A stretch of 64,000 bases of DNA from a virus. A program made the position numbers and the translations under genes. This document shows positions 50,284 to 57,619 of the stretch, in pieces. Numbering within the stretch: the stretch's first letter is position 1; every line of letters starts with the position of its first letter. The notes under the pieces were generated by a model. It saw nothing but the letters and a program-made list of their open reading frames with translations, was not told the origin of the DNA and searched no databases. The stretch is taken from IMG/VR virus record IMGVR_UViG_3300035190_001334, positions 81,467 through 145,466 of that record, one strand, 5' to 3'.

Positions 50284-50381
50284 CAAACCTAACAATTAGC
50301 AATATGAGTTCGAGTCTCATTTCTGCCTTATCGTGGCAGAATGGTATATGGGTAGTGCGGCTAGTATAAAAATAAGGTTTG
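50284..50381 (+). tRNA. second circularly permuted tRNA gene
   Basis: 3' half first: TTAGC (50296-50300), T-arm ATGAG-TTCGAGT-CTCAT (50304-50320), acceptor TTCTGCC (50321-50327). A 7-base linker follows. Then the 5' half: GGCAGAA (50335-50341), TG, D-arm GTAT-ATGGGTA-GTGC, G, GCTAG (50360-50364). Acceptor strands pair 7/7; GCTAG pairs with TTAGC (one G-U) as anticodon stem. Outside it, AGGTTTG (50375-50381) pairs perfectly with CAAACCT (50284-50290), which would hold the two ends together. The anticodon cannot be assigned. Confidence 0.7.
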
Positions 50382-50428
50382 ACCACAGGATATTAAAAAG
50401 GCAAAGAGCGAAAGTAAAAATACTAAAA

Positions 50429-50459
50429 GAAGGCTAGCGTCGGATATTCGCTAGCCTTC
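50429..50459 (+). terminator. strong hairpin after the permuted tRNA genes
   Basis: GAAGGCTAGCG-tcggatatt-CGCTAGCCTTC, 11 perfect pairs. There is no T-run, so it may protect or process the RNA rather than terminate it. Confidence 0.55.
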
Positions 50460-50470
50460 GCTATATCTGC

Positions 50471-50509
50471 CCTAAGATAGATTCACTCGTCTCTGTAATC
50501 GCATAGACT
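50471..50509 (+). promoter_or_regulatory. middle-type promoter
   Basis: CCTAAGATAGATT, 20 bases, TAGACT, upstream of the gene at 50541. Confidence 0.65.
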
Positions 50510-50540
50510 TGTAAAACAAACAAATTAAACAACAAATCAC

Positions 50541-51164
50541 ATGGCAGCAGCTAAAACCAAGTCCGACAACACCGACGTAGTAATTTCCTCCGCAGCAGCA
50601 GCACTTGTCAAGGCAACTATAAACATTCAAGAAGCATTTAAGTCTGTGGACAGTCTCACTGAAACCGCAGAGACATTGACTCGCGACATCGCTGGTAAGA
50701 AAGCTGAAATCGCAAGCTTGACTGAAGAATATCAGACAAGATATCGACAAGCTGAAGTTGACTTCAATCTGAAGTTGGCAGAAAAGAAGGATGCGACAGT
50801 TACTGAGTACTTGAAGTCAGTTGGTAAAGAAGCAGTCGAATCTGCAACCTACAAGGCATTGCAGACTGAACTCGTTGCAGTTAAGCAAGAACGTGATGCT
50901 GAAGTCAAAAAGGCAGTCGCAATCGAACAAAATCGTCTGATTCGCGAATACTCGGCAGAAAAGAGTCTACTCATCAGCCAAAACGAAACTGCGACCGCCA
51001 AGCAACTTGCACAAATCGAATCTCTTGTCGAACGTAATGGCGCACTCAGCAATGAAATCGCTAAGCTGTTTAGAGAAATCGAAGCTCAACGTGCTTTGAC
51101 TGCTGAAGTCGCTAAGGCATCTGCAATTGGTAATGTAAATTTCCCTACACCTAACGGTCGCTAA
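50541..51164 (+). CDS. coiled-coil protein of unknown role
   Basis: 207 residues, Ala/Glu/Lys-rich. It is mainly two long coiled coils (about 35-75 and 85-195: EIASLTEEYQTRYRQAEVD, QIESLVERNGALSNEIAKLF). Own promoter and terminator. May be a structural scaffold or a filament; no homologue recognised. Confidence 0.7.
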   Translation: MAAAKTKSDNTDVVISSAAAALVKATINIQEAFKSVDSLTETAETLTRDIAGKKAEIASLTEEYQTRYRQAEVDFNLKLAEKKDATVTEYLKSVGKEAVESATYKALQTELVAVKQERDAEVKKAVAIEQNRLIREYSAEKSLLISQNETATAKQLAQIESLVERNGALSNEIAKLFREIEAQRALTAEVAKASAIGNVNFPTPNGR

Positions 51165-51185
51165 GTCTTACAATACACATTGCAC

Positions 51186-51208
51186 GGCTCCGAAAGGAGC
51201 CTTTTTAT
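51186..51208 (+). terminator. intrinsic terminator
   Basis: GGCTCC-GAAA-GGAGCC followed by TTTTTATT. It ends one base before the ATG of the next gene, so some read-through or a structured start is implied. Confidence 0.85.
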
Positions 51209-51209
51209 T

Positions 51210-51500
51210 ATGAATGATACTATCAATAAAATCGCTGCGCTCATGGCAGAAGAAGAATCTGCGTGGAGAGAGTCTCAGATACTAAAAACTGCCGAGACTA
51301 CTGGAATCCTAAGCCCAACCAAGTTGGTGAAACTTGGTTGGGGTTTTGGGTTGCAACGAGATACTACCACTGGTCAAAATGTGTTGATGTGGGGTTGGAG
51401 TAATAGAGAAAATATGTTTATCGAGGAGTCGCGCTTTGAGTCGAAGGTGAAGCAGGAGTTTGAAGCTATTTGTAGAGATTCTATGAGGCGACCGCTATGA
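51210..51500 (+). CDS. unknown small protein
   Basis: 96 residues from ATG 51210, directly behind a terminator. Acidic N-terminus, Trp-rich middle (KLGWGFGLQRDTTTGQNVLMWGW). ATGA-coupled to the HNH gene that follows. Confidence 0.6.
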   Translation: MNDTINKIAALMAEEESAWRESQILKTAETTGILSPTKLVKLGWGFGLQRDTTTGQNVLMWGWSNRENMFIEESRFESKVKQEFEAICRDSMRRPL

Positions 51501-52078
51501 ATGCAACTATGGTCGGAATTGTTTGCGAACGGTGTGGAAAAGGAAAAGAGATAAAGTTAAGTAACTATAACAAAAAACTGAAAGAGAAATCTAAATTCTT
51601 TTGTTCAATACGCTGTTCTTCAACTTTCTGGGCAAGAGATAAAGGTCTTTACGAAAACACATTAAAAAACCTTATTCTAGAAGCTAATCCAGAACCTCCA
51701 AAAGAGTCTGGAAATAAATCAAAAGCCAATTTATTCAATTACTATATCAAAATATGTAGGAACAGAAAAAATAAGGATTTTGGTATTACTGTGGAATACT
51801 TAGAAAAGTTGTGGGACTGCCAGCAAGGTAGATGTGCTGTATCTGGAATTGAATTAGAACTTCCTATAGGTACGGCAGGTTTTAAATCTGCCAGACCATT
51901 TTTTGCTGCTAGTTTAGATAGGATTGACTCTAATATAGGTTATGTGGAGGGTAATGTGCAATTTATCTGCCTAGCTGCTAATTACATGAAACATAGTTGG
52001 GATAATCAAGAGTTTTTAAACGGTTTCGATAAACTCACAAGAGAATATATCTATCTAAAGTATGGTGTAACTATTTAG
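51497..52078 (+). CDS. HNH endonuclease 1
   Basis: 193 residues. N-terminal zinc knuckles (CERCGKGKEI, FCSIRCSSTFW), then a divergent HNH: CAVSGIELEL, AASLDRIDSNIGYVEGNVQFIC and NYMKHSW. Such free-standing HNH proteins act as homing endonucleases. It lies immediately before tRNA-like debris, as does the second HNH gene before the tmRNA. Confidence 0.8.
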   Translation: MNATMVGIVCERCGKGKEIKLSNYNKKLKEKSKFFCSIRCSSTFWARDKGLYENTLKNLILEANPEPPKESGNKSKANLFNYYIKICRNRKNKDFGITVEYLEKLWDCQQGRCAVSGIELELPIGTAGFKSARPFFAASLDRIDSNIGYVEGNVQFICLAANYMKHSWDNQEFLNGFDKLTREYIYLKYGVTI

Positions 52079-52088
52079 CTGTTTGTGA

Positions 52089-52181
52089 TAGTATATAAAT
52101 GTTATTGAGATTACTGGAGAACTTGCAGATACGTGGGGTCGCAGCCACCACCTCCACCAATGCTTTGTAGCTCAGTGGTAA
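52089..52181 (+). other. RNA-gene remnant between the HNH genes
   Basis: It starts with a -10-like TAGTAT and the string GTTATTGAGATT (52101-52112), also found at the start of the tmRNA. Then comes a T-arm-like GTGG...CCAC with an encoded acceptor end CACCTCC-A-CCA (52149-52159), then a tRNA 5' start GCTTTGTAGCTCAGTGGTAA (52162-52181) that stops in the D-loop 12 bases before the HNH gene. The acceptor strands do not match each other, so these are halves of different, broken genes. Confidence 0.5.
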
Positions 52182-52193
52182 CTAAATAAAAGT

Positions 52194-52757
52194 ATGACAA
52201 AAGGTTCGGAAGTAATAAGGAAACGCAGAGAAAAAGTTAAAAATCTTATAGTTGATTCTATGGGAGGTTCCTGTCAAGTATGCGGTTATAAAAGATGTAT
52301 AGCTGCATTAGAACTTCACCATTTAAACCCAGAAGAAAAAGATTTTTCTTTCAGTAAACTTAGGTCTAATAATCTAAATTGGTCTAAGGTCGTAGAAGAA
52401 TTAAAAAAGTGTATATTAATTTGCGCTAATTGTCACAGAGAAGTTCATAACAACTATTTAAAAATACCTGAGAATTATCAAAAATTTGATGAGAGTTTTA
52501 CTTTCGTAGGGTCAAAAAAGTCTAAAGAATACGATAGCTGTCCTGTATGTAATGAGCGCAAAGCTAAAACTCAAAAATATTGTTCAAAGCAATGCCAAAA
52601 TTCAGTGAAAAAGAACTCAGGCAAAATTAATTGGTCTTCGATAGATTTAGAAGAGCTTATCAAAGAATATAAAACTAACGTAGCTTTGGGAGAATTTTTA
52701 GGTGTTTCTGATTCGTATATAGCAAGGAGAAGAAAGGGAAATATAAAGCTCACCTAG
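52194..52757 (+). CDS. HNH endonuclease 2
   Basis: 187 residues. Classical HNH: CQVCGYKRCIAALELHHLNP, then CILICANCHREVHN. A C-terminal zinc ribbon (CPVCNERKAKTQKYCSKQC) and a helix-turn-helix-like tail (LEELIKEYKTNVALGEFLGV) follow, as in phage homing endonucleases with DNA-binding tails. It starts 12 bases after a broken tRNA 5' half and ends inside the tmRNA promoter. Confidence 0.85.
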   Translation: MTKGSEVIRKRREKVKNLIVDSMGGSCQVCGYKRCIAALELHHLNPEEKDFSFSKLRSNNLNWSKVVEELKKCILICANCHREVHNNYLKIPENYQKFDESFTFVGSKKSKEYDSCPVCNERKAKTQKYCSKQCQNSVKKNSGKINWSSIDLEELIKEYKTNVALGEFLGVSDSYIARRRKGNIKLT

Positions 52758-52792
52758 AGATAGATTTTTTAGTAATCTTTATATGCTATTAT
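52753..52792 (+). promoter_or_regulatory. middle-type promoter of the tmRNA gene
   Basis: CCTAGAGATAGATT, 20 bases, TATTAT (also TG-C-extended). The expected start, 7 bases after the -10, is 52799, which is the first base of the conserved string GTTATTGAGATT. Confidence 0.65.
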
Positions 52793-52798
52793 TTATAA

Positions 52799-53051
52799 GT
52801 TATTGAGATTCTAGGAGTTTCCTAGGAAAGACTTGGGTTCAATTCCCAAATAGTCCATTATCAAGGGCTATAACAGGTTCTCGATTTCAGAGGAAAGCCT
52901 AGAACACGCTGAAGTTTTATGAATGGAAGCTAGATGACACAAAAACAAATGCCAAAAACCAAATCGTTAAATTCGCCCGTAAGTCTACACCTGTAGCTGT
53001 TGCAGTTTAACCACCCGAAGACCTCGTATACTTAACGGTTGCGAGGTCTTC
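52799..53051 (+). ncRNA. ssrA: circularly permuted tmRNA
   Basis: Acceptor piece first: helix P2 strand TTCTAGG (52809-52815), T-arm TTGGG-TTCAATT-CCCAA (52833-52849), acceptor ATAGTCC (52850-52856), A. Eight bases later the coding piece starts with GGGCTAT (52865-52871): 7/7 pairs, including G3-U70, the alanine identity pair. A D-like loop and P2 strand CCTAGAA (52898-52904, perfect to TTCTAGG) follow. The tag frame runs from GCC 52951 to TAA 53010 and encodes AKNQIVKFARKSTPVAVAV. No CCA is encoded. It would rescue stalled ribosomes with SmpB. Order of pieces equals the two-piece tmRNA genes of alphaproteobacteria and some cyanobacteria. Confidence 0.88.
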
Positions 53052-53053
53052 TT
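53017..53053 (+). terminator. hairpin at the tmRNA 3' end
   Basis: GAAGACCTCG / CGAGGTCTTC, 10 perfect pairs with a 15-base loop, 7 bases after the tag stop, followed by TTAT. Terminator, or the last helix of the coding piece. Confidence 0.65.
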
Positions 53054-53097
53054 ATATCTGGAGATAATTGAACAACTTGCGGTTTTCGCTTAATCAT

Positions 53098-53137
53098 CCT
53101 CATGGTAGATGACTTGCCCTGCTCAACACGTTATATT
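53098..53137 (+). promoter_or_regulatory. middle-type promoter
   Basis: CCTCATGGTAGATG, 20 bases, TATATT, upstream of the gene at 53170. Confidence 0.65.
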
Positions 53138-53169
53138 ACATAAGCAATCGAGCAAAACACCAAAAACAA

Positions 53170-53529
53170 ATGCCTGAACAAGAAATTAAAGAAGTCGAAA
53201 CCACAGAAACAGAAGTAGCAAGATTCCCCGTTGGTGCTACACTTGGCGCTGCGGTTGGGACTGAAGCGACACCTCCAAACGATACCGAAGAAGCTGAAGT
53301 CACGGTTATCGAGAACGAACCAATCTCCGTTGAACAGTATCGCGCACTTCTTGTATTAGGTGCAAGAGATGCACGTACCTATGCCGACCAAGTTGACAGC
53401 TTGATTGCCGAGATTGATGCTGGTAAGAAGGTGAAGGGAACAAAGTTGAACGGGACGGTGCGTAATCTGCGCCTTGAAATTCTTCGCAGTTCATTGACCG
53501 ACATCAAGACCGCTAAAGTCATCGGCTAA
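53170..53529 (+). CDS. unknown acidic protein
   Basis: 119 residues. The first 55 are acidic and probably disordered (EIKEVETTETEVARF); the rest is a helical domain (VEQYRALLVLGARDARTYADQV). It starts the recombination gene series. Role unknown. Confidence 0.65.
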   Translation: MPEQEIKEVETTETEVARFPVGATLGAAVGTEATPPNDTEEAEVTVIENEPISVEQYRALLVLGARDARTYADQVDSLIAEIDAGKKVKGTKLNGTVRNLRLEILRSSLTDIKTAKVIG

Positions 53530-53598
53530 CCACTAGCGCCAGCAACTAAAATGGGTAGGTGAGATTCCTGCCCCTACTATTAAACAGAGAAAATTAAA

Positions 53599-54285
53599 AT
53601 GGCTCCTAGAAAACCAGCTACGACCGAAGAAAATATCGTTATCACCGAAGATAACGTGCCTGACGTACCAGAAACCTCATCCCATCCCGACAATCTCTTT
53701 TCTGCACTTGTCAAGGCACAACTTGAGTTTACGCCAATCATCAAGGACAAGCTGAACCCTCACTTCAAGTCTAAGTATGCTGACCTAGACTCCATTATGA
53801 AGTCTATTCGTGAGCCTCTGTTAAGACATAATTTGGTACTATTCAGCTTCTTTGAGAAAGTAGAAGAGCAAACAAATCTTGTCACAAGAATCACGTTTGC
53901 ACCAACTGGCGAAAGCTTTCAAATTGACTATCCAATCGCACTTCCCGCTAACGAGCAACAAAAAGGCTCTGCACTGACCTATGCTCGACGCTACTCTATC
54001 TGTGCGTTGCTTAACTTGTCTGCTGATGCTGACGATGATGGTAACGCTGCCAGTGCTGCTCAAGCCGAAGTACAGCCTCTAGCATACTCCAAGAAAGACT
54101 GCTTAGAATGGGCTAAGACTCATGCTCCTTACTGTCATGCAAGTGATGACGAACGCGCTCTGAAGTTCGATGCCTTCGCTAAGAAGGGTCACTACGATAC
54201 AGCAGGTAAATGGAAGATACTTTGTTGGGAAAATCGCGACCGCTATAATCCTAATAAAAGCCCTGCTCCCGAAGTGGCTGCTTAA
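53599..54285 (+). CDS. erf: ERF-family single-strand annealing protein
   Basis: 228 residues. The ERF pattern is clear: FSALVKAQLEFTPIIKDKLN, FKSKYADLDSIMKSIREPLL, LVTRITFAPTGESFQID, and GSALTYARRYSICALLNL. These proteins anneal complementary strands in recombination, usually together with an exonuclease (here 56122) and an SSB (here 54364). The C-terminal 60 residues are a separate tail. Confidence 0.9.
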   Translation: MAPRKPATTEENIVITEDNVPDVPETSSHPDNLFSALVKAQLEFTPIIKDKLNPHFKSKYADLDSIMKSIREPLLRHNLVLFSFFEKVEEQTNLVTRITFAPTGESFQIDYPIALPANEQQKGSALTYARRYSICALLNLSADADDDGNAASAAQAEVQPLAYSKKDCLEWAKTHAPYCHASDDERALKFDAFAKKGHYDTAGKWKILCWENRDRYNPNKSPAPEVAA

Positions 54286-54289
54286 TCAT

Positions 54290-54329
54290 CCTTTAGATGG
54301 ATACTTTAGCTACGACTTTTCGATAAACT
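54290..54329 (+). promoter_or_regulatory. middle-type promoter
   Basis: CCTTTAGATGGATA, 20 bases, TAAACT, upstream of the SSB-like gene. Two changes from the other boxes. Confidence 0.6.
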
Positions 54330-54363
54330 AACTACATTCAAACAAAGAAACAAAAAAAAACAC

Positions 54364-54771
54364 ATGGCTCCTTTATTTTCTGCAATCGGTTCTGGCAAAG
54401 TTGAAGAATTTGTTGGTTACGTTCGTACTTCTCGTCCCGCAAGAGGTGACGACTTCGCTGGTTACGCTGACCTTGGTGTTTCCGTTAACACTGCCGCCAA
54501 AGGTGCTGAGCAATATGCCCCAAGCGTTTTCCTTTCTGTTCACAGCGATGACGAAAGCATCGGTATTGGCGATAAGGTTCTGGTAAAGGGTTTGTTAAGA
54601 AGTCGCACTGATGAAAGTGGCGAGAAGACTTACTATTCGCTCGACCGTTACACTCTGTTCCCTGTTGTGGTGCTTGAGAAGGCTAAGGCGAAGGATGCTG
54701 CGGCTACTACTACTAAGACTGCAACTAAGTCTGCGGCTCCTGCACAAGACGATAGTGACGAGGATTTTTAG
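54364..54771 (+). CDS. ssb: SSB-like OB-fold protein
   Basis: 135 residues. An OB-like core (GKVEEFVGYVRTS, GYADLGVSVNTA, VFLSVHSDDESIGIGDKVLV, TYYSLDRYTLFPV) is followed by an Ala/Thr/Lys linker and the acidic tip DDSDEDF, typical of SSB partner-binding tails. It lies between the annealing protein and the dUTPase. Confidence 0.7.
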   Translation: MAPLFSAIGSGKVEEFVGYVRTSRPARGDDFAGYADLGVSVNTAAKGAEQYAPSVFLSVHSDDESIGIGDKVLVKGLLRSRTDESGEKTYYSLDRYTLFPVVVLEKAKAKDAAATTTKTATKSAAPAQDDSDEDF

Positions 54772-54797
54772 GTTTAATTCGTAATTGTAACACTACG

Positions 54798-54825
54798 AGG
54801 GGCGATGATTAAGTTCTCGCCCTTT
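54798..54825 (+). terminator. intrinsic terminator
   Basis: AGGGGCGA / TCGCCCTT with an 11-base loop, ending in TTT, after the SSB-like gene. Confidence 0.65.
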
Positions 54826-54845
54826 CACATTATTTACTGAACAAA

Positions 54846-55013
54846 ATGACTACAGAAATAAACATCTCCAAACCAGAGTTACTAAACGCTACTCACCTCC
54901 TCTCTTCTGAGTCCTACGATAGAATACAGACCTTAAAAGCGCTACTGAATAAATCAGAAAAAGAAGTTATCGAAATTGCAATAGAACAAGGATACAAGGC
55001 ACTAACTAAATGA
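54846..55013 (+). CDS. small helical protein
   Basis: 55 residues from ATG 54846, ATGA overlap with the dUTPase gene. Helical, no motif. Confidence 0.6.
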   Translation: MTTEINISKPELLNATHLLSSESYDRIQTLKALLNKSEKEVIEIAIEQGYKALTK

Positions 55014-55654
55014 AACTACTAATCTCACTCCCTCTTTCTGACGCAGCGCAGCAATTCTATGGTAGCTCTGCTCCTACATACAACAAAGTTGGCGATGCAG
55101 GGATTGACCTACCCTTTGTTTTCGATGCACAACCTTATGACATTCAAGTACCACAGACATTACTAAGACTTGATTTTGGCACGGTTTTTGCGATGTACAC
55201 TATTAATCATCACAACTTAGTTCGATGCCTGATAGATGCTTCTAGTGAGCAAGAAAAACTTGACTATTGCCACTATCAACTAACTAATCGGCATAATTTA
55301 GGTTTGATTGATTCCCACTTCGATGTTCGTTCTCGCAGTAGCATTGACAAAACTCCATATCGTCTTTGCAACTCTGTAGGCACAATCGACAAGACTTATC
55401 GTGGAGTGCAGAAAGAAGAGTATCGCTGGACTGGTGACGCGCTGAAGGCATCGCTTGACTACCATCCTCATTTTGGTGCTGGTTTAGCTTCTACTGCTTA
55501 TCTCTCTGCTGGCGACCGCTTACTTCAAATAACTGCTCCTGCGCTTGACGATATACTTTGGGTGAGATTGGACTTCACAGAGGCGAATTGTTTATTTTGG
55601 TCTGAAGTAATCGGCAATAAGAGTAGAGGGGGTTTTGGTAGCAGTGGAACCTAA
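55010..55654 (+). CDS. dut: dUTPase
   Basis: 214 residues, longer than the usual 150. Trimeric dUTPase motifs in order: I GDAGIDLPF, II DVRSRSS, III CNSVGTIDKTYRG, IV SAGDRLLQI, V RGGFGSSGT. Inserts lie between motif I and II. It removes dUTP and makes dUMP for thymidylate synthesis during phage replication. Confidence 0.88.
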   Translation: MKLLISLPLSDAAQQFYGSSAPTYNKVGDAGIDLPFVFDAQPYDIQVPQTLLRLDFGTVFAMYTINHHNLVRCLIDASSEQEKLDYCHYQLTNRHNLGLIDSHFDVRSRSSIDKTPYRLCNSVGTIDKTYRGVQKEEYRWTGDALKASLDYHPHFGAGLASTAYLSAGDRLLQITAPALDDILWVRLDFTEANCLFWSEVIGNKSRGGFGSSGT

Positions 55655-55871
55655 TACATTTACTCATTTTCATCTGGTTTGGGTGGATTGCGTAGGCGCG
55701 ATTACCCTGTATAAAATACCACTTGAACACGCTTCTAAATTTATAGAAGCTCAAAAATCTCCTAACGATATAGATTTGCTCTTGCATTACAATCCTGAAG
55801 TTCAGTGCGAACAAATCAATATTAAGTGTCCTGTCACATTGTTTGGAACTGTTATGTTTGTGAGTGGTTGA
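55644..55871 (+). CDS. unknown small protein
   Basis: 75 residues if begun at GTG 55644 (a TTG at 55635 is also possible), overlapping the dUTPase end. Mixed fold, no domain recognised. Confidence 0.55.
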   Translation: MEPNTFTHFHLVWVDCVGAITLYKIPLEHASKFIEAQKSPNDIDLLLHYNPEVQCEQINIKCPVTLFGTVMFVSG

Positions 55872-55873
55872 TT

Positions 55874-56122
55874 ATGCAAGAAAAAGTATATGTAATTTGG
55901 TCTGAGTTTGAAGACCTTCCTAAAATCTATGAATGTCCTAACGAGTTTGTAGAGACGTTTACTAAATGTAATGGGAAGGCTGTTAATGGTAACAATCTAA
56001 CAGAAGAGGAAACTATTGTATATGACCGTTTTTGTACACAGGTATTTCAAGGTGTGCATGAGCCTGTAGATATGTGTCAGGTTTTGTCTGGTAGATTTGT
56101 GTCTGTAGGCTGGTATCCTTAA
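55874..56122 (+). CDS. unknown acidic small protein
   Basis: 82 residues from ATG 55874. Acidic, Cys-containing; one-base overlap with the nuclease gene. Confidence 0.6.
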   Translation: MQEKVYVIWSEFEDLPKIYECPNEFVETFTKCNGKAVNGNNLTEEETIVYDRFCTQVFQGVHEPVDMCQVLSGRFVSVGWYP

Positions 56123-57063
56123 TGGCTAAGAAATTATTCCAATACACACCTTTTATAGAGTATGCTGGCGAAATAACTGAGGAATCGGGGAAACGCCAGT
56201 ATACGAGTAAGTGCGGATTGTCCTGTGCCTCGACAACTACGGTGTTAAGCCAATACGAAGATTTAACGAATGATAAGGGCGAAGATATTTTGGAGGTGTG
56301 GGGCAACAAGATGAGGAGTTTGGGTGAAGACCCTGATGAGATTTCGGCTGAAAGCGCAAGGGTGGGGACGATGGCACATTCCTACATCGAGAATTACTTA
56401 TTATGGGGAGAATATTGTCTTGGCAGCCTTGTTGAGCAGAAATTAGCGTGTACTGCCATTGATAACTTCTATAGCCATGTAGACCCCGAATACGCGCAAG
56501 TAGAGCAGCCATTATTTTTTCACGGTCGCCTACAGAAAAAACCAGAAGATTTTATGCTGGCTGGCAGATACGACAATCTCGTAAAAATCCCAGATAACAC
56601 ATTCAAAATCGTTAAGACAGGTGAAATAATCTCAGAAAAATTTGTTATATGCGATTTAAAAACGAAACGCTCGTACATAAAAAACAAGAACGGTACTTTA
56701 AAACTCAAGAGCCTCCCAAGATTTGATGAGTGCGACATGATGTTTAAAAACTGTTTACAGTGTGCGTTTTATAGTGCTGCGCTTACTTTGGGTACAGATT
56801 TCAAGGAAAAGTATGGTGCTGGAATAACGGGAGCTATATTGGTATACACAAACGAGCAGCGTTGCAAGCTTGCGTACATTTCACATTCGGATTTAAATTA
56901 CTATTGGAAGATTTTCAAGGATATTTTACGAGATTTCTATGGTATTAAGCCACTAGAAAAATCGTGGAAGCAGCTTATACAGGAGAGTAACTGGCGACCA
57001 GATTATGTGAATGGTGGTTATACAAATAATATTCCAAAGGAAATTGAGCTAATAAGACCTTAA
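56122..57063 (+). CDS. PD-(D/E)XK exonuclease, RecB/Cas4-like
   Basis: 313 residues. RVGTMAHSYIENYLL (conserved helix with His), QVEQPLFFHGRL, LAGRYDNLVKIP (Asp) and KFVICDLKTKRSY (D-x-K). These fit the RecB-like nuclease superfamily that phages pair with annealing proteins to process DNA ends. The upstream part has Cys (CGLSCAS), but no clear Fe-S cluster set. Confidence 0.82.
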   Translation: MAKKLFQYTPFIEYAGEITEESGKRQYTSKCGLSCASTTTVLSQYEDLTNDKGEDILEVWGNKMRSLGEDPDEISAESARVGTMAHSYIENYLLWGEYCLGSLVEQKLACTAIDNFYSHVDPEYAQVEQPLFFHGRLQKKPEDFMLAGRYDNLVKIPDNTFKIVKTGEIISEKFVICDLKTKRSYIKNKNGTLKLKSLPRFDECDMMFKNCLQCAFYSAALTLGTDFKEKYGAGITGAILVYTNEQRCKLAYISHSDLNYYWKIFKDILRDFYGIKPLEKSWKQLIQESNWRPDYVNGGYTNNIPKEIELIRP

Positions 57064-57097
57064 GATAGATGACGCGCCTACTTCTATACCCTAAACT
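57058..57097 (+). promoter_or_regulatory. middle-type promoter of the replication genes
   Basis: CCTTAAGATAGATG, 20 bases, TAAACT. Best match to the consensus. The ATG is 7 bases after the -10, so the message would be leaderless or nearly so. Confidence 0.7.
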
Positions 57098-57103
57098 ACA
57101 GCA

Positions 57104-57619
57104 ATGAGCATTAACACACCCGCATCAATTTTCCAACTCGGTCATACCGTTATGGAAGTTCATCAGTTTATTAAGTTATGGGAGTATGGCAGATTAGATT
57201 GGAATACTTGTCTTTTAGAAATGCATAAAGCTTTAGTGCAAAGGTGTATCGAGCTAAACGACAAGTGGGAAGTTGGCTTAGATATCTCTGAGAAAATGTT
57301 TGCTATATCTGAAAACTGCCAACCTCAATCATATCCAGAAGCAAAATTGTTTGAATACAGCAAACTAGAACAACAACAAAATGTAATTCGCTGTATTCAT
57401 ATTGTTGCAAATGTCTATTTTAAACTTCTAGATATTGCAAAACAAAAAGCAAGGGACAGGCAAATTGAACGTATCATATGCTATAAAGATGGACGCAGAG
57501 AATTTCACTACAGCGATGGTCATGTAGAGGCTTGGGAAAATCATGGGCAACTTCTTAATTTTGAATTATCTGCACAAGCTGGAGAATGTATCGAATCACA
57601 GAAGCTGGATATTAGCTGA
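57104..57619 (+). CDS. unknown protein before the primase
   Basis: 171 residues, mostly helical, Cys scattered. If the -10 of the promoter is right, it is translated from an almost leaderless message. Its end overlaps the primase frame by 77 bases. Role unknown. Confidence 0.65.
   Translation: MSINTPASIFQLGHTVMEVHQFIKLWEYGRLDWNTCLLEMHKALVQRCIELNDKWEVGLDISEKMFAISENCQPQSYPEAKLFEYSKLEQQQNVIRCIHIVANVYFKLLDIAKQKARDRQIERIICYKDGRREFHYSDGHVEAWENHGQLLNFELSAQAGECIESQKLDIS

Noticed and set aside
50157-50290. Group I intron in the tRNA-Leu anticodon, as in cyanobacterial tRNA-Leu(UAA)
   Set aside because: The anticodon stem closes within nine bases and no group I core (P, Q, R, S elements) or 3' exon matching CGGGAGT follows.
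50163-50369. 68-codon frame across the permuted tRNAs
   Set aside because: It lies over paired tRNA strands on the same strand and has a non-coding composition.
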